From positions 30,862,506-30,926,505 of the forward strand of contig NC_061772.1 of the NCBI RefSeq assembly GCF_022458985.1: a DNA stretch of 64,000 nt, read 5' to 3'. Both the position numbers and the translations under genes were made by a program. Of the stretch, positions 30,906-44,546 are shown piece by piece; position 1 is the stretch's first letter; the number at the start of each line of letters is the position of its first letter. The stretch is from Mugil cephalus. Lineage: Eukaryota; Chordata; Actinopteri; Mugiliformes; Mugilidae. The notes under the pieces are model-generated. The model searched no databases. It was given only the letters and a program-made list of their open reading frames with translations, and had not been told where the DNA came from.

Positions 30906-32344
30906 CTTTAGTGTTTACTGCGTTTTCATTAGAGCAAAAAATACTATATATATATATATAATTATTAAACCGTCTGTGTTTCTTGTCCATTACAGCAGAA
31001 AATACCAAAACCAAAAGTAAACATGAAGAGTTGTGGTTCAGAGTGCGTTGCAGCCGTCCAGTCTCAGAGAAACCATCTCCCACTCTGTTATGAATCATCA
31101 GCTCCTTCCATCTCTTCTTAACTAAATCATTTCCTCTCAGCCTCTAACGTCTCCATCATGTCCAGCCTTTTGTTCTAACGTAGGGTTCCTCTCAGACCTT
31201 CTCCTGCTCACGTCCAGCAGTGGGAGCTGAGCTTCAGCTGCCTTTGTTAACAGTTGGCATGGCTTCAGTCTGGAGGGTTGTTGATGTGTGTGAGGCGTTG
31301 TTTTAAACCCTTTTAGGCTCTTAAAGCTGCAGAGAAACGCTTCCAGTCTGAAACAAGTTGCATTAATGTCTTCGAATGTCCCGTTAGACCTGGTTAAAAG
31401 TCCAAAATCCAGAGTTTGGCTTCACTGCTGCCTACGTGGCCAAGCTCCATCCTCCACAACCATCATCGCTTCAACCGTTCTGACCACGTCTCAACATCGT
31501 CCTCAGCGTTTTTTTCTTTAAGTCTTATGGTGAAGAGCAGAATCAGATCAATATGATCCCATGAAGCAGCACTTCACATGAAATCAATCAAGTTATTACC
31601 TCCTGTCATAATGTTAATACAGTTTCATAAATAATACAAGTTAAATGTGTTCATTTGACTTTAAAGCAGCCATGAAGCTTTGCTCCTTCTTTATTCCTGT
31701 TTGTATTAGAGGACGTTCTGTTACTGTTGTTGTTGCTGTTGTTGTTGTTGTTGTTGTTGTGTGGTATTGAGTCTGAATAGACATTTAAATCAAACAGCTA
31801 CAGAATTATTCATATTTAGCCACTTTATCTCTTTTATGGATACACGCTGTGGAAATAAATAGACATAACAGGTTCTTTTATTCATATTTACTAAAAGAAC
31901 GTTGAGGCTCTAGTTCTCTTGTCTGTGATTGTGAACATAAACTACAGAATAAATAAATGTTTGAACCCTTCGCAATTATCTGCATTTCATCCTAAAATGA
32001 CTTAAAATGTTCTGAAAGTAGACGAAGAGAACCCACACACACATGGAACACAAATAATAGACCTGTAGATGTGTTCATTCAGGAAAACGAGTACGAATGA
32101 AGCTACAGAATCTTCCACATGCTTCAGTTCTGCTGTTTAACCAGTATCATCAGACGTGACCATGGTGCTTATTATAGAACCAGTGAAGATCAGGACATTG
32201 TCCCCATGTTAACTAACAGACCTCTGTGTGGTGGACAGGTACCTCCCTTATCGACCTTCTCGTCTGCGTGGATCGGACCAGGATTTCCCTGGTTAACATC
32301 TGGAGCCGATGTTTTCAGGACTGATGGCTCCAGAGTGATGTGCC

Positions 32345-34468
32345 ATGGCTTTAATGATCCCCCCAGTGAAACTCAAATGGCTGGAGCACCTGAACAGCTC
32401 ATGGATCACGGAGGACAGCGAGTCCATCGCCACCAGGGAGGGGGTGTCGGTGCTGTACTCCAAGCTGCTGGCCAACAAGGAGGCGGTGCTGCTTCCCCAG
32501 CAGGTCCTGTGTCTAAAGGGCCCCCAGCTCCCAGACTTTGAGCGCGAGTCGCTGTCCAGCGATGAGCAGGAGCACTACCTGGACGCTCTGCTCAGCAGCC
32601 AGCTGGCTCTGGCCAAGATGGTTTGCTCCGACTCCCCGTTTGCCGCCGCGCTGCGGAAACGGGTCCTGGTGCTGCAGCGCATCTTCTACGCCCTCTCCAA
32701 CAAGTACCACGACAAGGGCAAGGTGAAGCAGCAGCAGCACTCCCCAGAGAACAACTCGGGCCTGGCCGACCTGCACTCGGTCAGCGAGCGGCCGCGGTCC
32801 AGCACCGACGCCCTCATCGAGATGGGCGTCCGCACGGGCCTCAGCCTCCTCTTCGCTCTGCTGCGCCAGAGCTGGTTGATGCCCCCTCCGCCCGGCCCCG
32901 GAGGAGGAGCCGGACCCGGGGGCGGCGGCGGCGGCGGCGGCGGCATCAACCTGTGCAACGACGTCATCCACACGGCCATCGACGTGGTCAGCTCCCTGCC
33001 CCCGCTCTCCCTGGCCAACGAGAGCAAGATCCCCCCGATGGGGCTGGACTGCCTGGCCCAGGTCACCACCTTCCTGAAGGGCGTCACCATGCCCAACTCC
33101 GGGGCCGACATCTTAGGCCGGCGCCTGGCGTCGGAGCTGCTGCTGGGGCTGGCGTCCCAGAGGGGCTCCCTGCGCTACCTGCTGGAGTGGATCGAGATGG
33201 CGCTGGCTGCCTCGGCCCTGGTCAGCACCATGGACCAGAACCAGGAGGGTCTGATCGGATACGACTGCTTCATGAACATCCTGATGCAGATGAGACGCTC
33301 TCTGGTGAGTCACGAACCCAGACCCTCAGGGAGCCTCAGATACAGCCTCAAGTAGAACCTCAAGTAGAACTTCTAGTAGAACTTCTAGTAGAACCTCAAG
33401 TAGAACCTCAAGTAGAACCTCAGGTAGAACCTCAGATAGAACTTCTAGTAGAACCTCAGGTAGAACCTCAAATACAGCCTCTAGTAGAGCCTCAAGTAGA
33501 ACCCCAAGCAGAACTTCTAGTAGAACCTCAAATAGAGCCTCAGATACAGCCTCAAGTAGAACTTCTAGTAGAACCTCTAGTAGAGCCTTTAGTAGAACCT
33601 CAAATACAGCCTCTAGTAGAGCCTCAAGTAGAACTTCTAGTAGAACCTTTAGTAGAACCTCAGGTAGAGCCTCTAGTAGAGCCTCTAGTAGAACCTCAGG
33701 TAGAGCCTCAAGTAGAACCTCTAGTAGAACCTCAGGTAGAGCCTCTAGTAGAACCTCTAATAGAATCTCTAGTAGATTCTTTAATAGAACCTCTAGTAGA
33801 ACCTCTAGTAGAACCTCAGGTAGAACCTCAAATAGACCCTCAGGTACAGCCTCAAGTAGAACCTCGAGTAGAACCTCAGGTAGAACTTCTAGTAGAACCT
33901 CAAGTAGAACTTCTAGTAGAACCTCAAGTAGAACCTCAGGTAGAGCCTCAAATAGAGCCTCAGGTAGAACGTCTAGTAGAACCTCAAGTAGAACCTCAGG
34001 TAGAACTTCTAGTAGAACCTCTAGTAGAACCTCAGGTAGAGCCTCAGGTAGAGCCTCAAGTAGAACCTTTAGTAGAACCTCAGGTAGAGCCTCAAATAGA
34101 GCCTCAGGTAGAGCCTCTAGTAGAACCTCAGGTAGAACCTCTAGTAGATCCTTTAATAGAACCTCTAGTAGAACCTCTAGTAGAACCTCTCCATGCCGTG
34201 TGGACTCTTGATGATTTCCTTCATGTCTCTGTAACCTTAACGTTCTGGTTCCAGTCAGATTAAACTTGTGAAGCTAACGATGCTGTGGAGTTAATTGAAG
34301 TGAATTAGAGTTAATTAGAGTTAATTAGAGTTAATTCCAGTTAATTGAAGTGTGTGGCTGTGTGCGTCTCAGGGTTCCTCAGCCGACCGGAGCCAGTGGC
34401 GGGAACCGACCCGGACGTCTGAGGGTCTGTGTTCTCTGTATGAAGCAGCTCTGTGCCTGTTTGAAGAA
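32345..34468 (+). CDS. herc1: herc1 coding exons 1-2: N-terminal region
   Basis: Exons 32345-33304 and 34373-34468 (residues 1-352). Exon 1 is unusually long (960 nt coding) and begins [21 protein letters not shown] Gly-rich insertion (nine consecutive Gly before INLCND, coded by GGC repeats near 32928-32944) sits where mammals have a few residues. Exon 2 codes [15 protein letters not shown] and CLFEE. Intron 1 holds an 850-bp, 12-bp-unit minisatellite that reads as [11 protein letters not shown] in one frame but is not coding. Confidence 0.96.
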
Positions 34469-35188
34469 GTAAGAGCATCGTTCAACATTTAATAAAAACC
34501 CTTTAATGTTAGAGTGGCACTAACGCCTCCTCTCCTCCTCTCCCTCCTCCCCCTCCTCCCCCTCCTCCCCCTCCTCCTCCTCCTCCTCCTCCTCCTCCTC
34601 CTCCTCCTCCTCCTCCTCCTCCCCCAGGTGTGTCGCATGGCCTCAGACTACTCTCGTACCTGCGTGAGTCCCGACAGCATCCAGACCGGCGAGGCCCCCG
34701 TGGTGTCAGAGACCTGTGAGGTCTATGTGTGGGGCAGCAACAGCAGCCATCAGCTGGTGGAGGGAACCCAGGAGAAGATCCTGCAGCCCAAGATGGCCGC
34801 CAGCTTCGCCGACGCTCAGACGGTAAGAAAACACCTGCACAGCAGACCTGGTCCTCCGGTCTGTCCTCAGGAAACAACCTGGTCCTGTTTCCTAAAGAAA
34901 GAGTTGCTCCTAGTGGTTGAATTCTAAGAAACTTCTTAGAACCGTCATGTTTTCTAAGAATTCAGAGTAGATCCTGGTAAAGATGAAAGGTCCTAAAGAA
35001 TCTTAGCTCCTCCTCCTTCTTCTGTTCTATTTCCAGTAGCATTGATGCTCATCTTCATCAACAATGATGTTCTAATATATATAATATACCATTGGTCAGT
35101 ATCTAATCCTGTCTCCTCCTGTGTCCTCCTGTCTCCTGTCTCCTGTGTCCTCCTGTCTCATCCTGTCTCCTGTGTCCTCCTGTCTCCT

Positions 35189-35225
<37 letters not shown>

Positions 35226-38200
35226 CCCCCGTGTCCCCCTGTCTCCTCCTCAGATCGAGGCGGGCCAGTACTGTACCTTTGTGATCTCGTCTGACGGTCC
35301 CGTCAGGCCTGTGGAAGGCACTATGGCGTCCCGTCCTGGGCGACTCCAACACCAGTCGCTCCCTGAAGAGCTCCTGACCGTCACCGGTCCTGAAGAAGGT
35401 GTCCTCCGTCCAACGGTCTCGACGACAACCTGCCTTCACCATCCAGGAGGTCTCAGCTGGGGTCGGACTCGCAGCTGGCCACGCAAGCTCCTACACAGAA
35501 GTACCCCAGTCTCATCCGTCCCTCAGTGTACCCCCCCCTCAGACCTCTACCAGTACCCCCACGCCTCCCCGTCCTCCTGTCTCCTGTCTCCTGTCTCCTG
35601 TCCCCCTGTCTCCCCCTGTCTCCTCCTCAGATCGAGGCGGGCCAGTACTGTACCTTTGTGATCTCGTCTGATGGGTCAGTGAGGGCCTGTGGGAAGGGCA
35701 GCTATGGGCGTCTGGGTCTGGGCGACTCCAACAACCAGTCGACCCTGAAGAAGCTGACGCTGGAGCCGCACCGGGCCGTGAAGAAGGTGTCCTCGTCCAA
35801 GGGCTCGGACGGACACACGCTGGCCTTCACCACCGAGGGGGAGGTCTTCAGCTGGGGGGACGGGGACTACGGCAAGCTGGGCCACGGCAACAGCTCCACA
35901 CAGAAGTACCCCAAGCTCATCCAGGGGCCCCTGCAGGGCAAGGTAGGACCCCCCCACACAGACCCTCTAACAGACCCCCCCAACAGACCCCCCAACAGAC
36001 CCCCCAACAGCCCGGGTCTTAGTGTGTGTGTGTTACAGTGTGTGTTATAGTGTTACAGTGTGTGTTATAATGTTACAGTGTGTGTTACAGTGTGTGTTAC
36101 AGTGTTACAGTGTGTGTTACAGTGTGTGTTACAGTGTGTGTTACAGTGTGTGTTACAGTGTGTGTGTGTTATAGTGTTACAGTGTGTGTTACAGTGTAAC
36201 TGTGTTACAGTGTGTGTTATAGTGTGTGTGTTACAGTGTGTGTGTTACAGTGTTACAGTGTGTGTTACAGTGTGTGTGTTATAATGTTACAGTGTGTGTT
36301 ATAATGTTACAGTGTGTGTTACAGTGTGTGTTACAGTGTTACAGTGTGTGTTATAATGTTACAGTGTGTGTTATAATGTTACAGTGTGTGTTACAGTGTG
36401 TGTTACAGTGTTATAGTCTGTGTTATAGTGTGTGTTATAGTGTGTGTGTTACAGTGTGTGTGTTACAGTGTGTGTGTTATAGTGTGTGTGTTATAGTGTT
36501 ACAGTGTGTGTTACAGTGTGTGTTATAGTGTGTGTGTTACAGTGTGTGTGTTATAGTGTTACAGTGTGTTACAGTGTGTGCGTTACAGTGTAACAGTGTT
36601 ACAGTGTGCGTTACAGTGTGCGTTACAGTGTGCGTTACAGTGTGTGTTACAGTGTGTGTGTTACAGTGTGTGTTACAGTGTGTGTTACAGTGTGTGTGTG
36701 TGTTACAGTGTGTGTGTTGTAGTGTTACAGTGTGTGTTATAATGTGTGTGTTATAGTGTTACAGTGTGTGTTATAGTGTTACAGTGTGTGTGTTACAGTG
36801 TGTGTGTTACAGTGTGTGTTACAGTGTGTGTTACAGTGTGTGTGTTACAGTGTTACAGTGTGTGTTATAGTGTTACAGTGTGTGTGTTACAGTGTGTGTT
36901 ACAGTGTGTGTTATAGTGTTACAGTGTGCGTTATAGTGTTACAGTGTGTGTGTGTTACAGTGTGTGTGTTACAGTGTTACAGTGTGTGTTACAGTGTGTG
37001 TTATAGTGTTACAGTGTGTGTTATAGTGTTACAGTGTGTGTGTTATAGTGTTACAGTGTGTGTTATAGTGTTACAGTGTGTGTTACAGTGTGTGTTATAA
37101 TGTGCTGTTGTGTGTCCAGGTGCTGGTGTGCGTCTCTGCTGGGTACAGACACAGCGCTGCCGTCAGTGAGGACGGAGAACTCTACTCCTGGGGGGAGGGA
37201 GACTTCGGACGTCTGGGTGAGACTCCTCCTCCTGCTGACTCCTCCTCCTTCCTCCTCCTCATCCTGACTCCTCTTTCCTTTCCCCTGCTCCTCCTGCTCT
37301 TTACCTTCCCCTCCTCCTCCTCCTGTTTACCACCTCCTCCTTCCTCCTCCTGTTTACCACCTCCTCCTTCCTCCTCCTCATCCTGACTCCTCTTCTCCCC
37401 CCTCCTCCTCTTTACCTTCCCCTGCTCCTCCTGCTCCTCCTCCTCCTCCTCCTGCTCCTCTTCTCCCCCCTCCTCCTCTTTACCTTTCCCTCCTCCTCCT
37501 GCTCCTCCCCCTCCTCCTGCTCCTCCTGCTCCTCCTGCTCCTCCTTCTCCTCCTGCTCCTCCCCCTCCTCCCCCTCCTCCTCCTCCTCCTCCTCCTCCTG
37601 CTCCTCCTGCTCCTCCTCCTGCTCCTCCTGCTCCTCCTCCTCCTCCTGCTGCTCCTCCTGCTGACTCCTCCTGTGTGTGCTGCAGGTCACGGGGACAGTA
37701 ACAGCAGGAACATTCCCACCCTGGTGAAAGACATCAGTAATGTTGGGGAGGTGTCCTGTGGGAGCTCCCACACCATCGCGCTGTCCAAGGACGGACGCAC
37801 CGTCTGGTCCTTTGGAGGAGGAGACAACGGTCGGTCCCCTCGGTTATTATAATGAGATGTGTTGGTTTTATTATTCTTATTATTATAATATACAGGTAGG
37901 CCCGTAGGTGTTTGGACATGGACACATCTTTGGTTTGGACTCTAATTCCACCACATTAGGTCTGAAATGAAACGACTCAGATGCAGTTGAAGTTCAGACT
38001 TTCAGGTTTAATTCAAGAGGTTGAATAAAAATCTAAACTGTTCACTGTCCATTTACTTTTGGTCCCTTGAAAAAGAGGCGGCTTCATATTAAAGAGCTTT
38101 AAACCTAAACCTTCCTCTGGTTTGGATGTGAATCAGATTCCAGAGAGTCTGACCTGTGAGACATGATTATTATATTATAAAACCTGATTATGTTTTAGAG

Positions 38201-41200
38201 CTAAAATAACACAACCAAGTATACATGGACCCAACTGTATTATTATGGTATTATATATAGTTATAATAACTATAATAATATATAAATATATGTAATACTG
38301 TTATATGATTTTATTGTTGTAATATAACTGGAGCTCTGTCCTCAGGGAAACTGGGTCACGGTGACACCAACCGAGTCTATAAACCTAAAGTGGTGGAGGC
38401 TCTGCAGGGGATGTTCATCAGGAAAGTCTGTGCAGGAAGTCAGTCCTCTCTGGCCCTGACCTCCACGGGACAGGTACGAGTCCTCCTCCAGCACCTCCTC
38501 AGCTCCCACAGAGAGGAGGAGGAGCAGCACCTCCTCAGCTCCCACAGAGGAGGAGCAACACCTCAACACAGTCTATCAACCAATACAACACAATGATTTA
38601 TTTGAAGGTTAACTTCCTTGCGTTTTTCGTCTCCTCCTGCTCCTCCTGCTCCTCCTCCTCCTCCTCCTCCTCCTCCTCCTCCTCCTCCTCCTCCTCCTCC
38701 TGCTCCTCCTCCAGGTCTATGCCTGGGGCTGTGGAGCTTGTCTGGGATGTGGCTCCTCTGAGGCCACAGCGCTCAGACCCAAACTGATTGAGGAGTTGGC
38801 TACGACCAGAGTGGTGGACATCTCCATCGGGGACAGCCACTGCCTAGCCCTGTCCCACGGTAACTACCTCCTCCTCCTCCTCCTCTTCCTCCTCCTCCTC
38901 CTGGCCACACTAACATTCCTCCCTCTTCTAGACAACGAGGTGTACGCGTGGGGCAACAACTCCATGGGTCAGTGTGGACAGGGCAACTCCACGGGGCCTA
39001 TCACTAAACCCAAGAAGGTGGTGGGTCTGGACGGAGTCGCCATCCAGCAGATCTCTGCCGGGACGTCCCACAGCCTGGCCTGGACGGCCCTCCCCAGGGA
39101 CAGGTCAGTGGACTCCCCCTGTTCTCAGTATAGATTATAAAACCCTGGTTACACAAACATGACGAAAGCCTCTGTGGACTCTGGAGCTGTGATCAGACCA
39201 GGGTCCAAAACCCTCAACTCCCAAAATAAAACACGACGAGGACACGTTTCAACACGACCACTATGAATGTAAATGTATTTATACAGCAGCCCACAGGTGA
39301 ACCCAGCGTCCTCTAACCGGAGTCCTCTAACCAGAGTCCTTTAGTTCTAACCAGGTCCTTTACAAGAGAAAATAAAAATAATAATATGAAAAGAGTAAAA
39401 TAAAACGAGATGTAAATAGATTAAAATGAATAAATAAAGAGTGTGAGCACACTACAGGGAACTGAAAGCCATTGTAAACAGATGAGCTTTGAGTTCAGTA
39501 TGAGGCAGCATGGACCCGTCTCTCATAGACCAGATGGGACGAGGCCAATAAGAGCTTTAAAACAATCATTAAAAGTTTAAAATCAATTCTAAAGTGGACT
39601 GAGAGGAGGAGGCGCAGAGCAGATTCATAATAGTCCAGTCTGCTCCTGCTTAGAGTATGGACGGATTCATCAGGGTCTGAAAGAAGCTCGTCCTGACAAG
39701 GTTGTCAGTTTGTTTGTTTGAACTGTCAAATATCACTAGATTTGATGCAGTTTGACTGAAGGTAAAGTAGCTGAACCCAAACACACGATGCTTCCTGTCC
39801 TCATTTAAACCAAATAAAGGTCTGAATCAGTGAGTCCTGGTTCTGACTGAGGATCGGCCCAGGAACAGAACCCGGAGGGAGGACAAACACAGTGTCAAAC
39901 AGCTGTTCCTCAGGTTCACAGCGTTTTAGTGAGAGTTATGGACACAACAGGACACTGATACATGGAACTATGCAGGAACCACACGTATCCTAAGTCAACG
40001 TTTCCTAACGTTGACTCCTCCCTCTCCAGGCAGGTGGTGGCCTGGCATCGGCCGTACTGCGTGGACCTGGAGGAGAGCACCTTCTCCCACCTGCGCTCCT
40101 TCCTCGAACGCTACTGCGACGGCATCAACAGTGAAGTTCCTCCTCTCCCCTTCCCCTCATCCAGGTAAACGCTCTCCTCCTGAGAGCGACCTCCTCCTAC
40201 CTCCTCCTACCTCCTCTTACCTCTGCTGACACCTCCTCTTACCTCCTCTTACCTCCTCTTACCTCCTCTTACCTCTGCTGACACTTCCTCTTACCTCCTC
40301 TTACCTCCTCTTACCTCTGACACCTCCTCTTACCTCCTCTTACCTCCTCTTACCTCTGACACCTCCTGAAGTCCCTAAACCACATGTGCAGGATGATTGA
40401 CCTGATAACCTTCTGAATCTCTGAATATATTTGCAGGGAGCATCATAACTTCCTTAAGCTGTGCCTTCGCCTGTTGTCCAATCACCTGGCTCTGGCTCTG
40501 GCCGGGGGCGTGGCCACCAGCATTCTGGGTCGGCAGGCCAGACCCCTGAGGAACCTGCTGTTCAGACTGATGGACTCGTCTGTGCCTGATGAGATCCAGG
40601 AGGTGAGAGGTGCATCCGTCCTGAGTCTCAGCTGGAGCAGGAAATGATTAGTCCCACATAGGAACACGATGAGGATTTAGTCTCAAGTCTCATCAGTCGT
40701 CAGATTTTAACTTAAACGTAGATCGATGCCTCTGCACCAACCAGATCCTCCAACCAATCAGAGTCCGAGCAGATCTTTGCTGGAGCTCAATCAGTTCCCA
40801 ACGGAGACTCAGGAGCAGTTTAACCTCCTATTATTTATCTCTGACCTCATTCAGTGTTTAACGTCTCTAAATATACATATATCATATTTGATGACTTTTC
40901 CTGAATTAACGGAGACACTGTTCCAGACATAATATATATTATTATACCAACTGTTCTAGAGAACAAGAATATTTATTTAGAAATGATATAAATCCCCTTA
41001 AACGTGTCTCTTTCTAATCTGAAAGGTGGTCTGAATGTTTCTCCTTTAGCTGCAGCGTCTCAGACTCAGACAGACGTTAATGATCCACGAGGGAAATGAC
41101 TTTGTCACCGTAGCTTTGTTGCACATAAAAGTAAAGACTCATAAAAAACTCAGGACAAGAACAAACTCTGGAGTCAGAGCAGCTTTTGAATCCCAGTTTG

Positions 41201-43647
41201 AGATCAGTGGCAGGAACCAGAAACATTTGAGTTCTTTTTTGTTAAAGTCTAAAGACAGCGTGTTTTTGTTTTTTTCGTCCCGTCAGGCCGTGATTGAGAC
41301 TCTGTCCGTGGGGGCGACCATGTTGCTTCCTCCTCTGAGGGAGAGGATGGAGCTCCTTCACTCCTTGTTGCCTCAGGGTCCAGACCGATGGGAGAGTCTC
41401 TCCAAAGGACAGGTACTGATTTATCCCGGGTTTGACTCTTAACCTTCAGGAGACACCGTCACGTCTGTTCAGGTGCAGCTCGGTTCTTTGGTTCCTTCTC
41501 TGACCAGAATCCATCGTTTAATTCAGCACTAAGACGTCACTGTTAATAACTTTATGAAAGTCTGCAGGACGTCAACGTGATTAAGATCAGAGCAGAAGCT
41601 CAGTGTCTCCGGTCGCCTCCATCTTCGCACCTAATTGGTTCAAAAAGATTCTATCTGGATGAAAGTCTGGTTGAACAGGACGTCTGTGTCCGGGTCTTTA
41701 TTCAGAGGACAGACATGGACGAGTTTACAGGAGGTTTTACAGACAGGACAGGATTTAAACAAACCGTCCTGGTTCCTGGTTCTGAAGCTAACAAACTGTT
41801 TCTCCTGGTTCTGTCCAGCCAATCAGAGCGACTCAACGTTATATTTATTTTAGTGCTGTCAAACGCTTCAACTTCTCAGTCGGATGAATAACTTTCCGTC
41901 CCGGTCGCTGTGTGTGTTGCAGAGGATGCAGCTGGACATCATCCTGACCAGCCTGCAGGACCACACCCACGTGGCGTCTCTGCTGGGTTACAGTTCTCCC
42001 GCCGACGGCCCGGACGTCCTCTCCTCGGGACCGGCCTTCACCGCCTCCCCCGACGGAGCCTACGGCACCACGGCCGGACACCCCGACACCCACCTGGCCG
42101 AGATCCTGATGAAGACGCTGCTCAGGAACCTGGGCTTCTACACCGTGAGTACAGTCAGAGTCTCATCACACTAGTCAGGGAGGACGTCATCAGGAAGTCC
42201 AGACTGATCCAAGGGTCACATCCAGTCCTTCATCTCCACCTCCTGCTGCTCCTCTGAGTGGAACACACTCCTGAACACTGCTGATGCTTTTTCCTCGCAA
42301 CTAAATCACAAATTCATGCTGGACCTGATAAACTCTATAGTAGGAGAATATTTGGGTGGGATTACAACCCCCCCTCTGTCCAGTTCATTAGGTACACACA
42401 GTTCTTCTTCTGGTTCTTCTTCTTCTGGTTCTTCTTCAACTGGATGTCCATTTTTGAGGAAGTAGTAGCCAAATCCACCTGACTACTATGTCAGAATATT
42501 AGGAACACATGTCAGTTCAGTGGTTCTTCAGAATAAATCCCGGTAGAATAAAAAACATCTCTATGAGTTATGAGAAACTAAAACTGAACACCAGAACCTT
42601 CATGTAGACTAGATCTAGAGAGGATTGGTTCCCCTGGTTCCCCTGGTTCCCCTGGTTCCACTGGTTCCACTGGTTCCCCTGGTTCCCCTGCTGTGTGTAA
42701 TCCTCTGTGTGCTGGTGTGGTCCAGGATCAGGCGTTCGGGGAGCTGGAGAAGAACAGCGATAAGCTGCAGCAGGGCACCTCCTCCTCGGACAGCAGCCAA
42801 CCAGCTCACCTCCACCAGCTCCTCTGCTCCCTGCAGAAGCAGCTGTTAGCGTACTGCCACATCAACTCCGTCACGGAGGTAAGAACGAACACACAACCCG
42901 TCTCAGTTCAGACCCGGTGTCGACGCGTCTCCGTGGTTTTTATCCTCGCCTCCTCCTCAGCAGTGGCTCTGATCTACCTACTGCTGGATCAGACCTGTGA
43001 GCAGCTCTGTGCTCTTTATGTTGAATAAATTATTTAAACTGATCTCACCACCTCCAAATCCCCCCCCCAGTACTCTGACTGATACCATAGACTGTGAACA
43101 GAGATGGAGGGTGGAGCAGCTCCTCTACAGTGAAGCCAAAGCTAGTAGAGCTCCCCCTGGTGTCTGGTCATAAACTCCACCTCCTCCATATCAGTGGGTG
43201 GGACATGTGTCAACATTTTTATTTTTCAAGGATGGTTTCAGTCATTTTAGGTCGTTAATATAATGTTGATGAACGTTCAAGTCTCAGTTTTGGGGGGTTA
43301 GGTTTAGTTTCATTTTCATTTTGTTATTTGACGCTTTGGAAACACGACGTGACATAATGATGGCCACCAGTTGCCATGCCAACCGCTCCACAAAGAGGTC
43401 CAGGGAAAGTTGTAAAAGCTATTTTTGTGTGTATAATCTAACATTTTCCTTGTATCTGGTGGAGGAAGAGCCGAGTGTAGGATTAATTAAACGGAAACGC
43501 CAGTGAGTCTGGAGGAAGTGTGGGCGGGGCATCAGTACTGTGGCTCCGCCCTCAGACCGTACTGATCAGACTCTGGCTCCGAACTCACCACCTGTAATAC
43601 TATCAATGACCAATGACCAATGATGATGAAGCAGTGAATACTAGATG

Positions 43648-43695
<48 letters not shown>

Positions 43696-43814
43696 CGATG
43701 AAGATGATGATGATGATGATGATGATGAAGCAGTGAATACCAGATGAGTGGATGATGATGTGATGTGATGTGATGTGATGATGATGATGATGATGATTGT
43801 GATGTGATGTGATG

Positions 43815-43859
<45 letters not shown>

Positions 43860-44132
43860 CGATGACGATGACGATGAAGATGACGATGACGATGATGATG
43901 ATGATGATGACGATGAAGATGATGATGATGATGATGAAGCAGTGAATACCAGATGAGTGGATGATGATGTGATGTGATGTGATGTGATGTGATGTGATGT
44001 GATGTGATGTGATGATGATGATGATGATGATGATGACGATGAAGATGACAATGACGATGACGATGATGATGATGATGATGATGATGATTGTGATGTGATG
44101 TGATGTGATGTGACGATGATGACGATGATGAC

Positions 44133-44175
<43 letters not shown>

Positions 44176-44496
44176 GTGATGTGATGTGATGTGATGTGAT
44201 GTGATGTGATGTGATGATGATGACGATGATGACGATGATGATGATGATGATGGTGATGGTGATGTGATGTGATGTGATGTGATGCGATGTGATGATGATG
44301 GTGATGTGATGATGATGTGATGATGATGATGATGTGATGTGATGTGATGTGATGTGATGTGATGTGATGTGATGATGATGATGTGATGTGATGTGATGTG
44401 ATGTGATGTGATGTGATGTGATGTGATGATGACGACGATTGTGATGTGATGTGATGTGATGTGATGTGATGTGATGTGATGTGATGTGATGTGATG

Positions 44497-44546
<50 letters not shown>

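Larger units (their letters stand above)
28090..32318 (+). other. herc1 5' intron
   Basis: No coding exon is seen. It contains the TTAGC/TTCCAGG minisatellite (28557-29047), nested transposon relics (29773-30371), a CTGCTGTCTCTA repeat (30742-30905) and a (TTG)n tract near 31720-31760. Confidence 0.55.

Noticed and set aside
32623-34263. A 546-codon open frame overlapping herc1 exon 1 and its intron.
   Set aside because: It lacks an ATG start (it begins at TTG), shifts against the conserved HERC1 frame, and is kept open by GC-rich codons and then by a 12-bp repeat.
36060-37100. Cys/Val-rich frames (CVLQCVLQC) that mimic cysteine-rich secreted peptides.
   Set aside because: They translate the TGTGTTACAG satellite; all lie in an intron.
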